Assembly (NCBI GenBank): GCA_021568835.1
Contig: JAKGSH010000002.1
Coordinates: forward strand, 62,001 to 126,000
DNA length: 64,000 bases
Direction of reading: 5' to 3'
DNA from: Streptomyces sp. Tue 6430
Lineage (GTDB): Bacteria; Actinomycetota; Actinomycetes; Streptomycetales; Streptomycetaceae
Shown here: in pieces, positions 27,752-36,528 of the stretch
Numbering within the stretch: position 1 is the stretch's first letter
Layout: the number at the start of each line of letters is the position of its first letter
The notes under the pieces: model-generated
The model's input: the letters and a program-made list of their open reading frames with translations, nothing else
Told to the model about the DNA's origin: nothing
Databases searched by the model: none
Made by a program: the position numbers and the translations under genes

Positions 27752-29171
27752 CCGACATCACCCATGCTGCTTCGGCTCCTGCCGACGCCGCCCGTGCCGA
27801 CATCACCCGTGCCGACCCCGCTCCTGCCGGTGCCGCCCAGCCCGGCGCCGCCCGTGCCCACCCCGCTCACGCCATCCGCCACCAGCGGCACGACGCGGGG
27901 GAGCGGCCCTTCATCGTCATCTGGGAGTCCACCCGGGCCTGCCCGCTGGCCTGCCTGCACTGCCGTGCCGAGGCCGTGTCCGACCGTGATCCGCGCGAAC
28001 TGGACACCGCCGCCGCCAAGGACCTGCTCGGCCAGGTGGCCGCCTTCGGGCAGCCCGCCCCGCTGTTCGTGATCACCGGCGGCGACCCCTTCCAGCGCCC
28101 GGACCTGAACGAACTCGTCGCCCACGGCCGCGAGATCGGCGTCCGGGTCGCGGTGTCCCCGTCCGGTACCCCGACGCTCACCGCGGAGCGGCTGCGGGAC
28201 CTGCACGCGGCCGGTGCGGTCGGCCTCTCACTGAGCCTGGACGGCTCCACCGCCGAGGTCCACGACACCTTCCGCGGGGTGCCCGGAGTGTTCCGCTGGA
28301 CCCTGGACGCCTGGGACGCCGCTCGCGCCCTCGGCATGAAGGTGCAGATCAACACCACGGTCGCCCGGCACAACCTGCACGACCTGCCCGACATCGTCCG
28401 CCTCGTCGCCGAGCACGGCGCGATGCTGTGGAGCGCCTTCTTCCTGGTCCCCACCGGCCGGGGCCGCAGCCTCGGCGCGCTCACCCCGGGCGAGGTGGAG
28501 GACGTCCTCAACTTCGTCCACGACGTGGGCCTGACCGTGCCGGCCAAGACCACCGAGGCCCACCACTTCCGCCGCGTCGCCCTGCAACGCCAGATCCTGG
28601 CCGCCGCCGGCGACGACCACGTGGCGGTGCTCGGACTCGGCCCGCTGTACCGGGAGCTGCGCGACCGGGCCGCCGAACTGGGCCTGGACGCCGGAGCGCG
28701 CCGGACACGGCGCCCGCCGCTCGACGTCAACGCGGGCCGCGGCTTCGTGTTCGTGTCGCACACCGGCACCGTGCACCCCAGCGGATTCCTGCCGCTGGGC
28801 GCCGGAAGCGTCCGCGAGACACCGCTGACGGAGATCTACCGCACCTCGGAGCTGTTCACCGGGCTGCGGGACGCCGACCGGCTGGGCGGCCGGTGCGGCG
28901 CGTGCGAGTTCCGCCGGGTCTGCGGCGGCTCGCGGTCCCGGGCCTACGGCGTCACCGGCGACCCGTACGCCGAGGAGCCGTGGTGCGGCTACGTCCCCGG
29001 TTCCTTCCCCCGCCGGCGGGAACTGGCCGCGCTGCTGTCCGGCGCCGGCCCGGAGGGCGGGCGGCCCGCCGGCCGGTGGGCGGCGCCGCGCCGCGGCAGG
29101 ACAGCGGCACGGGTACGGGAACAGGAACGGGAACGGGAACGGGAACGACCGACCGCGGGGGAGCGGCATGA
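27748..29171 (+). pseudogene. Radical SAM/SPASM protein (BA_1875/TIGR04053-like), frameshifted near C-terminus
   Basis: Radical SAM enzyme with cluster motif TRACPLACLHC and a C-terminal SPASM-type cysteine set (RCGACEFRRVCGGSRSRAYG ... EPWCGY). ITGGDPFQRPDL follows in the SAM-binding strand. An Ala/Pro/His-rich N-terminal 45 residues precede the core. The relatives known to me act in heme-related or peptide modification; none is proven here. The open frame runs on past 29100 only as a shadow of the next gene. A one-base loss between about 29040 and 29100 restores a Gly-Thr repeat tail (GTGTGTGTGTTDRGGAA) whose TGA overlaps the next ATG at 29168. That coupling ties it to the nitrite reductase, suggesting a maturation role. 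Confidence 0.78.
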
Positions 29172-31809
29172 CCGCCGTCGTCGGGGGACCGGCACCGGCC
29201 GGCGACGCGAGCGGAGTCGGCAGGTACCCGAGCCGGTTCCGGGCGTCCGGGGTGAAGGCCCGCCACCTGCGCGCCCACGTCCTGGTCGTGGTGTGGCTGG
29301 GCCTCGCCCTGGTCGCGGTCGCGGTCCAGGAGACGCTGCCGGTGGCCCGCTGGCTGGCCGTGCACATGTTCCTGCTCGGCGCCGTCACCACCGCCGTCCT
29401 GATCTGGAGCGAGCACTTCGCCGTCGCCCTGCTGCACGCGAAGGTCCCCGACGAGCGCTGGAGCACCGCCCGGCTGGCCACGGCCAACCTCGCCGTGGCC
29501 GGGCTGCTCGTCGGGGTGTGGGCCGCCCGGCCGCTGCTGACCGCCGTCGCCGCCGTGGCACTGGCCGCCGCCGCCACCGCGCACCTGGTCGTGCTGGTCC
29601 GCCTCGGCCGGGGCACGCTCGGCGGACGGCTCAAGCCGATCGTCTCCTACTACCGGGCGGCCACGGCCGCCCTGATCGCGGGCACCGTCCTCGGCGCGCT
29701 GCTGGCCACCGGCGGGGCCGGCGGGCCCGACCGGTACGCCGGGCTGCGCCTGGCGCACCTGCACGTCACGCTGCTCGGCTGGATCGGGCTGCCCGTCCTC
29801 GGCACGCTGTTCATGCTGTGGCCCACCGTGCTCGGAGTACGGATGAAGGACCGCACCACGAAGGTGTCCCGACGGGTGCTGTGGCTCGCCGGCAGCGGAC
29901 TGGTGACGGCGGTCACCGCTCTGGCACTCGGCCGACGCTGGCCGGCCGTGGCGGGCCTCGCCCTGTACCTGGCGGGAGTGGCCCTCGCCGCCCACCTGTT
30001 CGCCCGTACCGTGCGCCACAGCCGGCCCGTCTCCGCGGCGGCGGCCTGGACGCTCGCCGCCGCCACCTGCTGGCTGACGGTCGCGGTGGCGGCGGATCTC
30101 GTCCGGCTGGCCACCGGGCCGCTCGCCGCGGCGCAGACCGCGATCGACGCCCTGCTCCCCGTCCTGCTCGTCGGCTTCGTCGCCCAGGTCCTGTTCGGCG
30201 CGCTCACCTACCTGCTGCCCGTCGTCCTCAGCACCGGTCCCCGCGACCGTGCGGCCGTACGGGCACAGCTCGAACGGGGCTGGCCGGCGAGGGCGGTGGC
30301 GCTCAACACCGGCGTCGCGCTCGCGGCCCTCCCGCTGCCCGGCCCGGCACCGACAGCGGGCCTGCTGCTGGCGGCACTGTCCGGGGCCGCGTTCCTCGCC
30401 CTGGTCGCGCCGGTGCTCGTCCGGAGCGGCAAGGGGCTGCCGGCGGACGCGGGCCCGGACGGTGTGTCCCGGCGCCCGGCGCTGTGGGGCACCGCCGCGG
30501 GAGTCGTCCTCACCGTGCTGGCCGTGCTGGCCGCCAACAGCGGGGGAGACCCGGCCGGCGGGACGAACGCCGCCGGGACGGCGGGCGCGGGCGACGGCGC
30601 CACCCGCACGGTCGCCGTCACCATGGCCGACATGCGCATCCGGCCGGCCCGCGTCGAGGTCGCGGCGGGCACCTCGCTGCGGCTGGAGGTCACCAACGAC
30701 GACGCCCAGCGCCACGACCTCAAGGTCGAGGAGGGTCCCGCCACCCCGATGCTCGCCAAGGGCGACACCCGCGTCCTCGACCTCGGGCCGGTCACCCGCG
30801 ACCGCCAGGCCTGGTGCACCCTGCCGGGCCACCGGGCGGCCGGGATGACCATGGACATCGTCGTGAAGGACGGCACGGCGACGGACACCGCCGGCCACCA
30901 GGGCCACACCCCGGTCGCCGCCCCCGACGACCACGGCGCCCTCGACCTCTCCGCCGACTACTCCGCCGGCTGGCGGTCACGCGACGCGGCCCTGGCCCCC
31001 GCGCCCGGCGGGACCGTCCACCGGGTCGAACTGCACGCCGCGCACACCACCGTCGAAGTGGCGCCGGGAGTGAAGCAGCAGATGTGGACCTTCGGCGGCA
31101 CCGCTCCCGGCCCCACCCTGCACGGCAAGGTCGGCGACGTCTTCGAGGTCACCCTCGTCAACGACGACCCGGGCATGGGGCACGGCATCGACTTCCACGC
31201 CGGCTCCCTCGCCCCCGACCGGCCCATGCGCACGATCGAGTCCGGCGAACGCCTGGTGTACCGCTTCCGCGCCGAGCGCGCCGGGGCCTGGTTGTACCAC
31301 TGCAGCACCGCGCCGATGCTCCAGCACATGGGCAACGGCATGTACGGCGCCGTCGTCATCGACCCGCCCGGCCTGGCGAAGGTGGACCGCGAATACGTGC
31401 TGGTCTCCTCCGCGCTGTACCTCGGCACCCCCGGCAGCACCGCCCAGGTGGCCAAGATGCGGCAGAACACGCCGGACGCCTGGGTGTTCAACGGCATGGC
31501 GAACCAGTACGCGAAGCAGCCACTGAAGCTGCGGGCCGGTGAACGGGCCCGCTTCTGGGTGGTCGCCGCCGGGCCCAGCGACGGCATCGCCTTCCACATC
31601 GTCGGCACCGTGTTCGACACCGTGTACAAGGAGGGCGCCCACCTCCTCGAACCGGGCGGGGCGGGCGGCGCGCAGGTACTGGACCTGGCCGCCGCGCAGG
31701 GCGGCTTCGTGGAGACGACGTTCCCGGAGGCCGGCCACTACCCTTCGTCGACCACGACATGCGCCACGCCGAAGCGGGCGCCCACGGCATGGTGGAGGTG
31801 AGCGGCTGA
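29168..31809 (+). pseudogene. nirK: Membrane-anchored copper nitrite reductase (NirK-like) with extra cupredoxin, frameshifted near end
   Basis: Reduces nitrite to NO. Three parts: a multi-span N-terminal membrane domain (about residues 30-450); a single cupredoxin with type-1 copper ligands His516, Cys550, His555 and Met560; then a two-domain NirK core. In the core HGIDFH gives His672, catalytic Asp675 and His677, YHC gives type-2 His711 and type-1 Cys712, with His720 and Met725; FHIVGTVFDTVYKEG carries catalytic His810. A one-base loss near 31743 hides the last stretch, HYPFVDHDMRHAEAG, which supplies the final type-2 His. Restored length is about 880 residues, much longer than plain NirK (about 350). 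The membrane part may deliver electrons from quinol to the cupredoxin (inference). Confidence 0.85.
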
Positions 31810-32255
31810 TGGACACCGTCGGCCTGTGGTCCCTGGTGCGGTTCGCGCACGTGGCCGGCGCCGCCCTGTGGGTCGGGGGCCAGCTGGCCCTCTCCCTGGT
31901 GGTCCTGCCGCTCGCCCGCCACCTGCTCGCCCCGGACGCCAAGGACCGTTTCACCGCCGCGGCGGGCCGCCGGTTCGGCCTCCTGACCGGGACCGTGTTC
32001 CTGCCCGTGCAACTGGGCACGGGCTGGGCCATGGCCTGGCACCGGGGAGTCACCTGGGCCTCGCTCGCCGAGCCGGGCTACGGCCGCACCCTGGCGACCA
32101 AGCTCGCCCTCTTCGTCGTGGTGATGCTCGCCGCGGCGGGACACGGCATCGCCCACGCCCGGGGCCGCGCCGACCTGGCCCGCGCCCTGGCGGTCGTCTC
32201 CCTCGTCGGCTCGCTCGGCGTCGTCCTGCTCGCCACGGCCCTGCCCGCCACCTGA
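31809..32255 (+). CDS. CopD-like membrane protein
   Basis: Four-helix membrane protein of 148 residues. The N-terminal RFAHVAGAALWVGGQLALSL contains the His-Trp-Gly pattern of CopD/DUF2269-type proteins, and a second His lies in AAAGHGIAHARG. CopD relatives help copper loading or bind heme. Its ATG overlaps the nirK stop (TGATG), placing it third in the radical SAM-NirK operon. Copper supply to the three copper sites of the NirK protein is a natural role, but this is inference. Confidence 0.78.
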   Translation: MDTVGLWSLVRFAHVAGAALWVGGQLALSLVVLPLARHLLAPDAKDRFTAAAGRRFGLLTGTVFLPVQLGTGWAMAWHRGVTWASLAEPGYGRTLATKLALFVVVMLAAAGHGIAHARGRADLARALAVVSLVGSLGVVLLATALPAT

Positions 32256-32439
32256 GCGGCGGCCATGGCGGGGGAGGAGAACCACGGATGGAGAACCACG
32301 GATGCCGCCGTACGTCCCCGGGCGCCGCGGGACGCCGAGGACGTACGGCCCCCGGAACGGGACCGGTCAACCCTCCCGCGGTCCGGGCACCGCGACGCAG
32401 GCTCGGCAACACAGAGGAAAGCGTGGTGAAGGAGCCGTG

Positions 32440-33408
32440 ATGCAGACCAAGGAAGTCGACGCCACAGCCGTTCAGGCCCTGCTGGCCGCGGCGGTGGCCG
32501 CGCCCTCGATCCACAACACGCAGCCCTGGCGGTTCGGCCTGGACCCGCGGAGCCGGTCGATCGAGGTCCGGGTGGACCGGCGGAGGCGACTGCCGGTGGC
32601 CGACCCCGATCTGCGCGCCCTGCACCTGTCGGTGGGCGCGGCCGTCCTCAACCTCCGGGTGGCCGCCGCGCACCTGGGCTGGGACCCCCTGGTCCGGCTG
32701 CTGCCCGCGGCGGACGACCCCGACCTGCTGGCCACGGTGCAGCTGGCGGGGCACCGCGCGGACCCGCCGCCGCCCCTGCTCGACCTGTACGACGCGGTCG
32801 AGCGGCGCCACACGAGCCGGATGCCGTTCACCGGACGCCCGGTTCCGGAGCCGATCGTGACCGAGATGATCGGCTCCGCCCGCGCCGAGGGCGCGCACCT
32901 GGAGGTGCCCGACATCCTGGGAACCCGCCGCCTGCTGCGCCTGACCCAGGCGGCCGAGATGCGCAACACCGTCCACCGCGACCGGGTGGCCGAGGCGCGC
33001 GGCTGGATCACCGCTCCGGGAACCGAGGCCTCCTACGGCATTCCGGCCACGGCGCTGGGGCCGCTGGACGCCTCCGGGCGGATACCGGTGCGGGACTTCA
33101 CCGGGGCGCTGCCCGCCCGCTGGCTGCCGGCCCTGCGGTTCGAGCGCCACGCCCAGGTGGCGCTGCTGTGGACGCCCCGGGACCGGCGGGAGGACTGGGT
33201 ACGGGCGGGCCAGGCACTGGAACGCGTACTGCTCACGGCGACCCGGCACGGGCTGCGCACGTCGATGCTGCACCAGGCGATGGAGTGGCCGGACCTGCGG
33301 TCCGCGATCGCCGGCCCGAGGCGGCGCTGCTGCCCGCAGCTGCTGATCCGCTTCGGGTACGGCCCCGAGGGCGGGCGCACCCCTCGCGCGGGCACGCCGC
33401 ATCCCTGA
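32440..33408 (+). CDS. Acg-like nitroreductase family protein, second copy
   Basis: FMN-fold protein of 322 residues and paralogue of 16079-17089. It has VAAPSIHNTQPWRFGL, ERRHTSRMPFTGRPVP, VRDFTGALP and GQALERVLLTATRHGLRTSM in the same order. Such Acg proteins are DosR-regulon members in mycobacteria with debated activity. ATG 32440 follows AAGGAG by five bases; a GTG one codon earlier is possible. I found no clear palindromic box in the 184-bp gap before it, so it may be read from its own promoter or through from nirK. It ends at a perfect terminator. Confidence 0.87.
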   Translation: MQTKEVDATAVQALLAAAVAAPSIHNTQPWRFGLDPRSRSIEVRVDRRRRLPVADPDLRALHLSVGAAVLNLRVAAAHLGWDPLVRLLPAADDPDLLATVQLAGHRADPPPPLLDLYDAVERRHTSRMPFTGRPVPEPIVTEMIGSARAEGAHLEVPDILGTRRLLRLTQAAEMRNTVHRDRVAEARGWITAPGTEASYGIPATALGPLDASGRIPVRDFTGALPARWLPALRFERHAQVALLWTPRDRREDWVRAGQALERVLLTATRHGLRTSMLHQAMEWPDLRSAIAGPRRRCCPQLLIRFGYGPEGGRTPRAGTPHP

Positions 33409-33435
33409 TCCCAGGGCGCCGGACGAGGCATGACA

Positions 33436-33474
33436 AGGGCCGGGCCGACGGTGGTGCACCGTCGGCCCGGCCCT
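33436..33474. terminator. Perfect 18-bp bidirectional terminator
   Basis: Arms 33436-33453 and 33457-33474 are exact reverse complements with a 3-base loop, between two convergent genes. Confidence 0.88.
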
Positions 33475-33511
33475 CACCCGTGGCGCGTCCAGGGGCCCCG
33501 CGGGCCGTCGC

Positions 33512-33934
33512 TCACCCGGTGCCGCGCATCCCCTTCAGCTCGCGCCCGCTGATCATCTCGGAGTCGATCCGCACGAACACCCCGTCGCGCAGGGGCATCC
33601 AGGAGACGGGGCCGGACTGCGACAGCCGTTCGTGCTCGGCGGGGTCGGTCACCACGGTGGCCCGTCCCGTGACGACGACACTCCAGCCGGACTGGGTTAC
33701 CGCGTCGAACTCGTCGGCCTCGAAGGCGATCACGACGCCGTCGATGGCGCGGACGAGGTCGGAGCCCGGCGAGGTGCGCAGCAGCACGGAGTGGTCGGCG
33801 TCCAGGGAGAAGTTGACGGGGAGGACCGCGGGCAGCGCCTGCCGTGTGTAGACCACGCGGCCGACCGGGACCTTGGAGAGCAGGCGCAGGCACTCCTGCC
33901 GGTCGAGTGCGCGAAAGGCGTCGATCTGGGACAT
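33512..33934 (-). CDS. Pyridoxamine 5'-phosphate oxidase-like protein, second copy
   Basis: Split-barrel flavin/F420-type protein of 140 residues. Motifs GRVVYTRQALPAVLPVNF, AFEADEFD and GWSVVVTGRATVVTDPAE align in order with the protein at 13538-13978; they are clear paralogues. The C-terminus (ISGRELKGMRGTG) corresponds to VTGRELAAGRS there. The start ATG 33934 lies only 34 bp from a perfect palindromic box, which would overlap the promoter. The biochemical role is unknown, but the family is a recurrent DosR-regulon component. Confidence 0.85.
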   Translation of the reverse strand: MSQIDAFRALDRQECLRLLSKVPVGRVVYTRQALPAVLPVNFSLDADHSVLLRTSPGSDLVRAIDGVVIAFEADEFDAVTQSGWSVVVTGRATVVTDPAEHERLSQSGPVSWMPLRDGVFVRIDSEMISGRELKGMRGTG

Positions 33935-33968
33935 CCGTCCATCGTCCCCGGGGCCGTGCCGCGGGAGT

Positions 33969-33984
33969 AGGGCCGACCGGCCCT
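33969..33984. promoter_or_regulatory. DosR/OsdR-like box before the second PNPOx gene
   Basis: AGGGCCGACCGGCCCT, perfect 7-bp arms, 35 bp from the minus-strand start. Confidence 0.7.
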
Positions 33985-34109
33985 TTCCCCGCACCGTCCG
34001 GACCGCCGGACCCGGCCGGTGTTTCGGGGGAGCTGTGCGGGCAAGCCGGTGAGGCGGAGCCGTGCGAGGACGGCCGGCCCGGAAGGTGAGGACCGTCCGT
34101 CCTTCGGCA

Positions 34110-34123
34110 GGGACCCTTGGCCC
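34110..34123. promoter_or_regulatory. DosR/OsdR-like box before narK
   Basis: GGGACCCTTGGCCC, 124 bp before the narK start; same variant form as the box at 13449. Confidence 0.5.
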
Positions 34124-34247
34124 ATGCCTCCGGCGCGTTCCGGCGCGGACAGTGGTGACGGGATTTCGTTTCCCGGGCAAGAGGCCTGCGGGGCGTGTGC
34201 GATTCCCGGTGCGAAGCACCATCTTGGAGAGGGAAGGGACGGACAAC

Positions 34248-35527
34248 ATGGTCCAGCCGTCGAAGTCGAAGAGCGGCAGCTCAGCATCGCAAGCGCCGGT
34301 GTCCCGCCGGGCATGGCTGATGCTGGCGCTGTCCACCGTGGGTTTCGCGGTGAACTTCTGGGCCTGGGCGCTGCTCAGCCCCTCGGCCCGCGGTTCAAGG
34401 ACAGTCTCGACCTGTCGTCCTTCGAGCAGTCGTTGCTGGTGGCGGTCCCCGTCGTGGTCGGATCGCTGGGCCGCATCCCGGTCGGCGCCCTGACCGACCG
34501 GTTCGGCGGACGGGTCATGTTCCCGATCGTGTCCGCGGCCACCATCGTGCCGGTGCTCTACCTGGGGCTGGCCGGTCACTCCTCCCTCACGGCCCTCCTG
34601 ATCGGCGGGTTCTTCCTCGGCATCGGCGGCACCGCCTTCGCCGTCGGCGTGCCGCTCGTCAACGCCTGGTTCCCGCCCGAGCGGCGGGGGCTCGCCATCG
34701 GCGTCTTCGGCGCCGGCATGGGCGGCACCGCCATCAGTGCCCTGACCACGGTGAAGCTGGTCGACGCGAACAGCATGTCCACCCCGTTCCTGATCACCGC
34801 CGCGGTGCTGGCCGTGTACGCCGCGGTCGCCGCGCTGCTGCTGCGTGACGCGCCCGGCCGCACCGTGCCGACCGAGCCGCTGGCCCGCCGGCTGGTCGCC
34901 ACCGCCCGGCTGCCCATCACCTGGCAGGCCTCGGCCCTGTACGCGGTCGCGTTCGGCGGTTACGTCGCCTTCTCGGTCTACCTGCCCACCTACCTCAAGA
35001 CCGGCTACGGGCTCACCCAGGCCGACGCCGCGAACCGGATGGCCGGGTTCGTGCTGCTGGCGGTGGCGATGCGTCCGGTCGGCGGCTGGCTGTCGGACCG
35101 CGTGGGCCCGGTCCGGGTCCTGGCCGGTTCGCTGGCCGTGGTGGTGGCCGGCGCGGTCACCCAGTCGTTCACCCCGCCCCTGGCACCGGTCGGCACCGTC
35201 GCCTTCCTGGCCATGGGCGCCGCGCTCGGTGCGGCCAGCGGCGCGACCTTCGCCCTGGTGGCCCTCCTCACCCCGGCCAGCCAGGTCGGCTCCGTCACCG
35301 GCGTGGTCGGCGCCGCGGGCGGCCTGGGCGGATTCCTGCCGCCGCTGGTGATGGGCTCGCTGTACGGCGCGTACGGAACCTACGCGGCCGGTCTCGCCCT
35401 GCTCGCCGTCGTGGCCGCCGCGGCGCTGGCCTACACCCTCACCAAGGTCCGCGCGGCCGCGGGCGGCGGCGAGCGGGAGCGGAGCACCGGCCGCCGCGGC
35501 CACCGCCCCGCGGGCACCACCGCCTGA
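34248..35527 (+). pseudogene. narK: Nitrate/nitrite transporter (MFS, NarK), frameshifted as sequenced
   Basis: Twelve-helix major facilitator that imports nitrate and/or exports nitrite. The N-terminus MVQPSKSKSGSS leads into LMLALSTVGFAVNFWAWALLS; a one-base loss in CCCC near 34380 then shifts the frame. The rest continues with LGPRFKDSLDLSSFEQSLL, the MFS motif GALTDRFGGR and the nitrate signature-like FFLGIGGTAFAVGVPLVNAW. GYVAFSVYLPTYLKTGYGLT marks the second half. Restored length is about 426 residues. ATG 34248 follows a purine-rich GGGAAGGGA. It lies between the two nar operons and supplies substrate to both; a variant palindromic box lies upstream. Confidence 0.88.
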
Positions 35528-35570
35528 GGGCCGGGCGGACCGGGAGCGACGGTCCGTCGGCCCGACGACC

Positions 35571-35720
35571 GGCGGACCGAGGCCCGGGGGACCCAGGCCC
35601 GGCGGACCGAAGAACTATCGGCGGACCGAAGCCCGGGGGACCCAGGCCCGGCGGACCGAAGAACTATCGGCGGACCGAGGCCCGGCGGACCGAGGCCCGG
35701 CGGACCGAAGAACTACGGAC
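35571..35720. repeat. Tandem 49-bp repeat array upstream of hemerythrin
   Basis: Two copies of a 49-bp unit (35571-35619 and 35620-35668, one mismatch) built from GGCGGACCGAGGCCC-like blocks, then a collapsed third copy to about 35717 ending in GAAGAACTAC. Non-coding, in the 245-bp gap between narK and the hemerythrin gene. Confidence 0.92.
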
Positions 35721-35772
35721 TGAACAACCACGGGCCGAGGAACCACGGGCCGAGCGACTACGGAGAAGACCG

Positions 35773-36249
35773 ATGTGCGAGTACTGCGGCTGCCAGGCCC
35801 TGGAGACCATCGACGAACTGACCCAGGAGCACGAGGAGGTCCTGCGGCTGATCAGTCACCTCCGCCCGGCCCACCGGAGCGGCGAGACCACCCGGATGGC
35901 GCAGACCGCGCGGGAGATCGCGCGGGTGCTCGGTCCGCACACCCTGGTCGAGGAGGAGGGCCTGTTCCCGGCGCTGGCCGGGGACTTCCCCGACCAGATC
36001 GCCGCCCTGGAGGCCGAGCACCGCCGTATCGAGTCGGTCCTGGCCGAGGCCGCCGACGGTGCGACTCCCGCGGACCCGGACTGGCCGGACCGGCTGATGG
36101 ACGCGATGGCCGTGCTGCGCGACCACATCCTCAAGGAGCAGGACGGCGTCTTCCCGGCCGCGCTCGCCAACCTCGGCACCGAGGAGTGGGAGGCGGTCGA
36201 GGCCGCCCGGACCAGGGCGGGCAGCACACTGTCCCGGCCTGCCGCCTGA
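35773..36249 (+). CDS. Hemerythrin-like HHE protein
   Basis: Cytoplasmic HHE domain protein of 158 residues, probably binding a di-iron site for oxygen or NO sensing/repair. Ligand regions are LTQEHEEVLRLISHL, GPHTLVEEEGLFPAL, EAEHRRIESVLAE and LRDHILKEQDGVFPA. The unusual N-terminus MCEYCGCQ, a short cysteine cluster, is shared by many nitrate/NO-associated HHE proteins and may bind a metal or serve as a redox switch. ATG 35773 follows GGAGAA. A 20-bp hairpin downstream ends the transcript before narG copy 2. Confidence 0.88.
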   Translation: MCEYCGCQALETIDELTQEHEEVLRLISHLRPAHRSGETTRMAQTAREIARVLGPHTLVEEEGLFPALAGDFPDQIAALEAEHRRIESVLAEAADGATPADPDWPDRLMDAMAVLRDHILKEQDGVFPAALANLGTEEWEAVEAARTRAGSTLSRPAA

Positions 36250-36301
36250 CGGGTTCCGCCCCGCCGGCACCGGCGCGGCGACACCTCGCCGGAAACCTCC
36301 C

Positions 36302-36344
36302 CGCGGCCCTGTGCCCGCTCGTCCCGAGCGGGCACAGGGCCGCG
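36302..36344. terminator. Perfect 20-bp terminator hairpin
   Basis: Arms 36302-36321 and 36325-36344 are exact reverse complements with loop TCC. Confidence 0.9.
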
Positions 36345-36528
36345 TCCGTCCGGCCACGACCGCACGGAGCCGCCGGGAAGGTCCCGTCCGCACACGATCT
36401 TCACCGTGACGCGTGGTGTTCGTGGCGTGGTGTTGACCTCCTGGGGCATCACCCTCGTAGAGTCGGCAACGGCCGGAACCGATCACGATTCGAACGGACG
36501 CTCACGGCGTCCGGGGCGGAGTGGCGCG

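Noticed and set aside
29172..31542. A giant radical SAM fusion protein reading on through the nitrite reductase
   Set aside because: Beyond about 29100 the frame is low-complexity shadow sequence, and the overlapping frame encodes an unmistakable NirK.
32330..32380. GGCCCCCGGAACGGGACC as a DosR-like box before the second nitroreductase
   Set aside because: The half sites point the wrong way and do not align with the palindrome used elsewhere.
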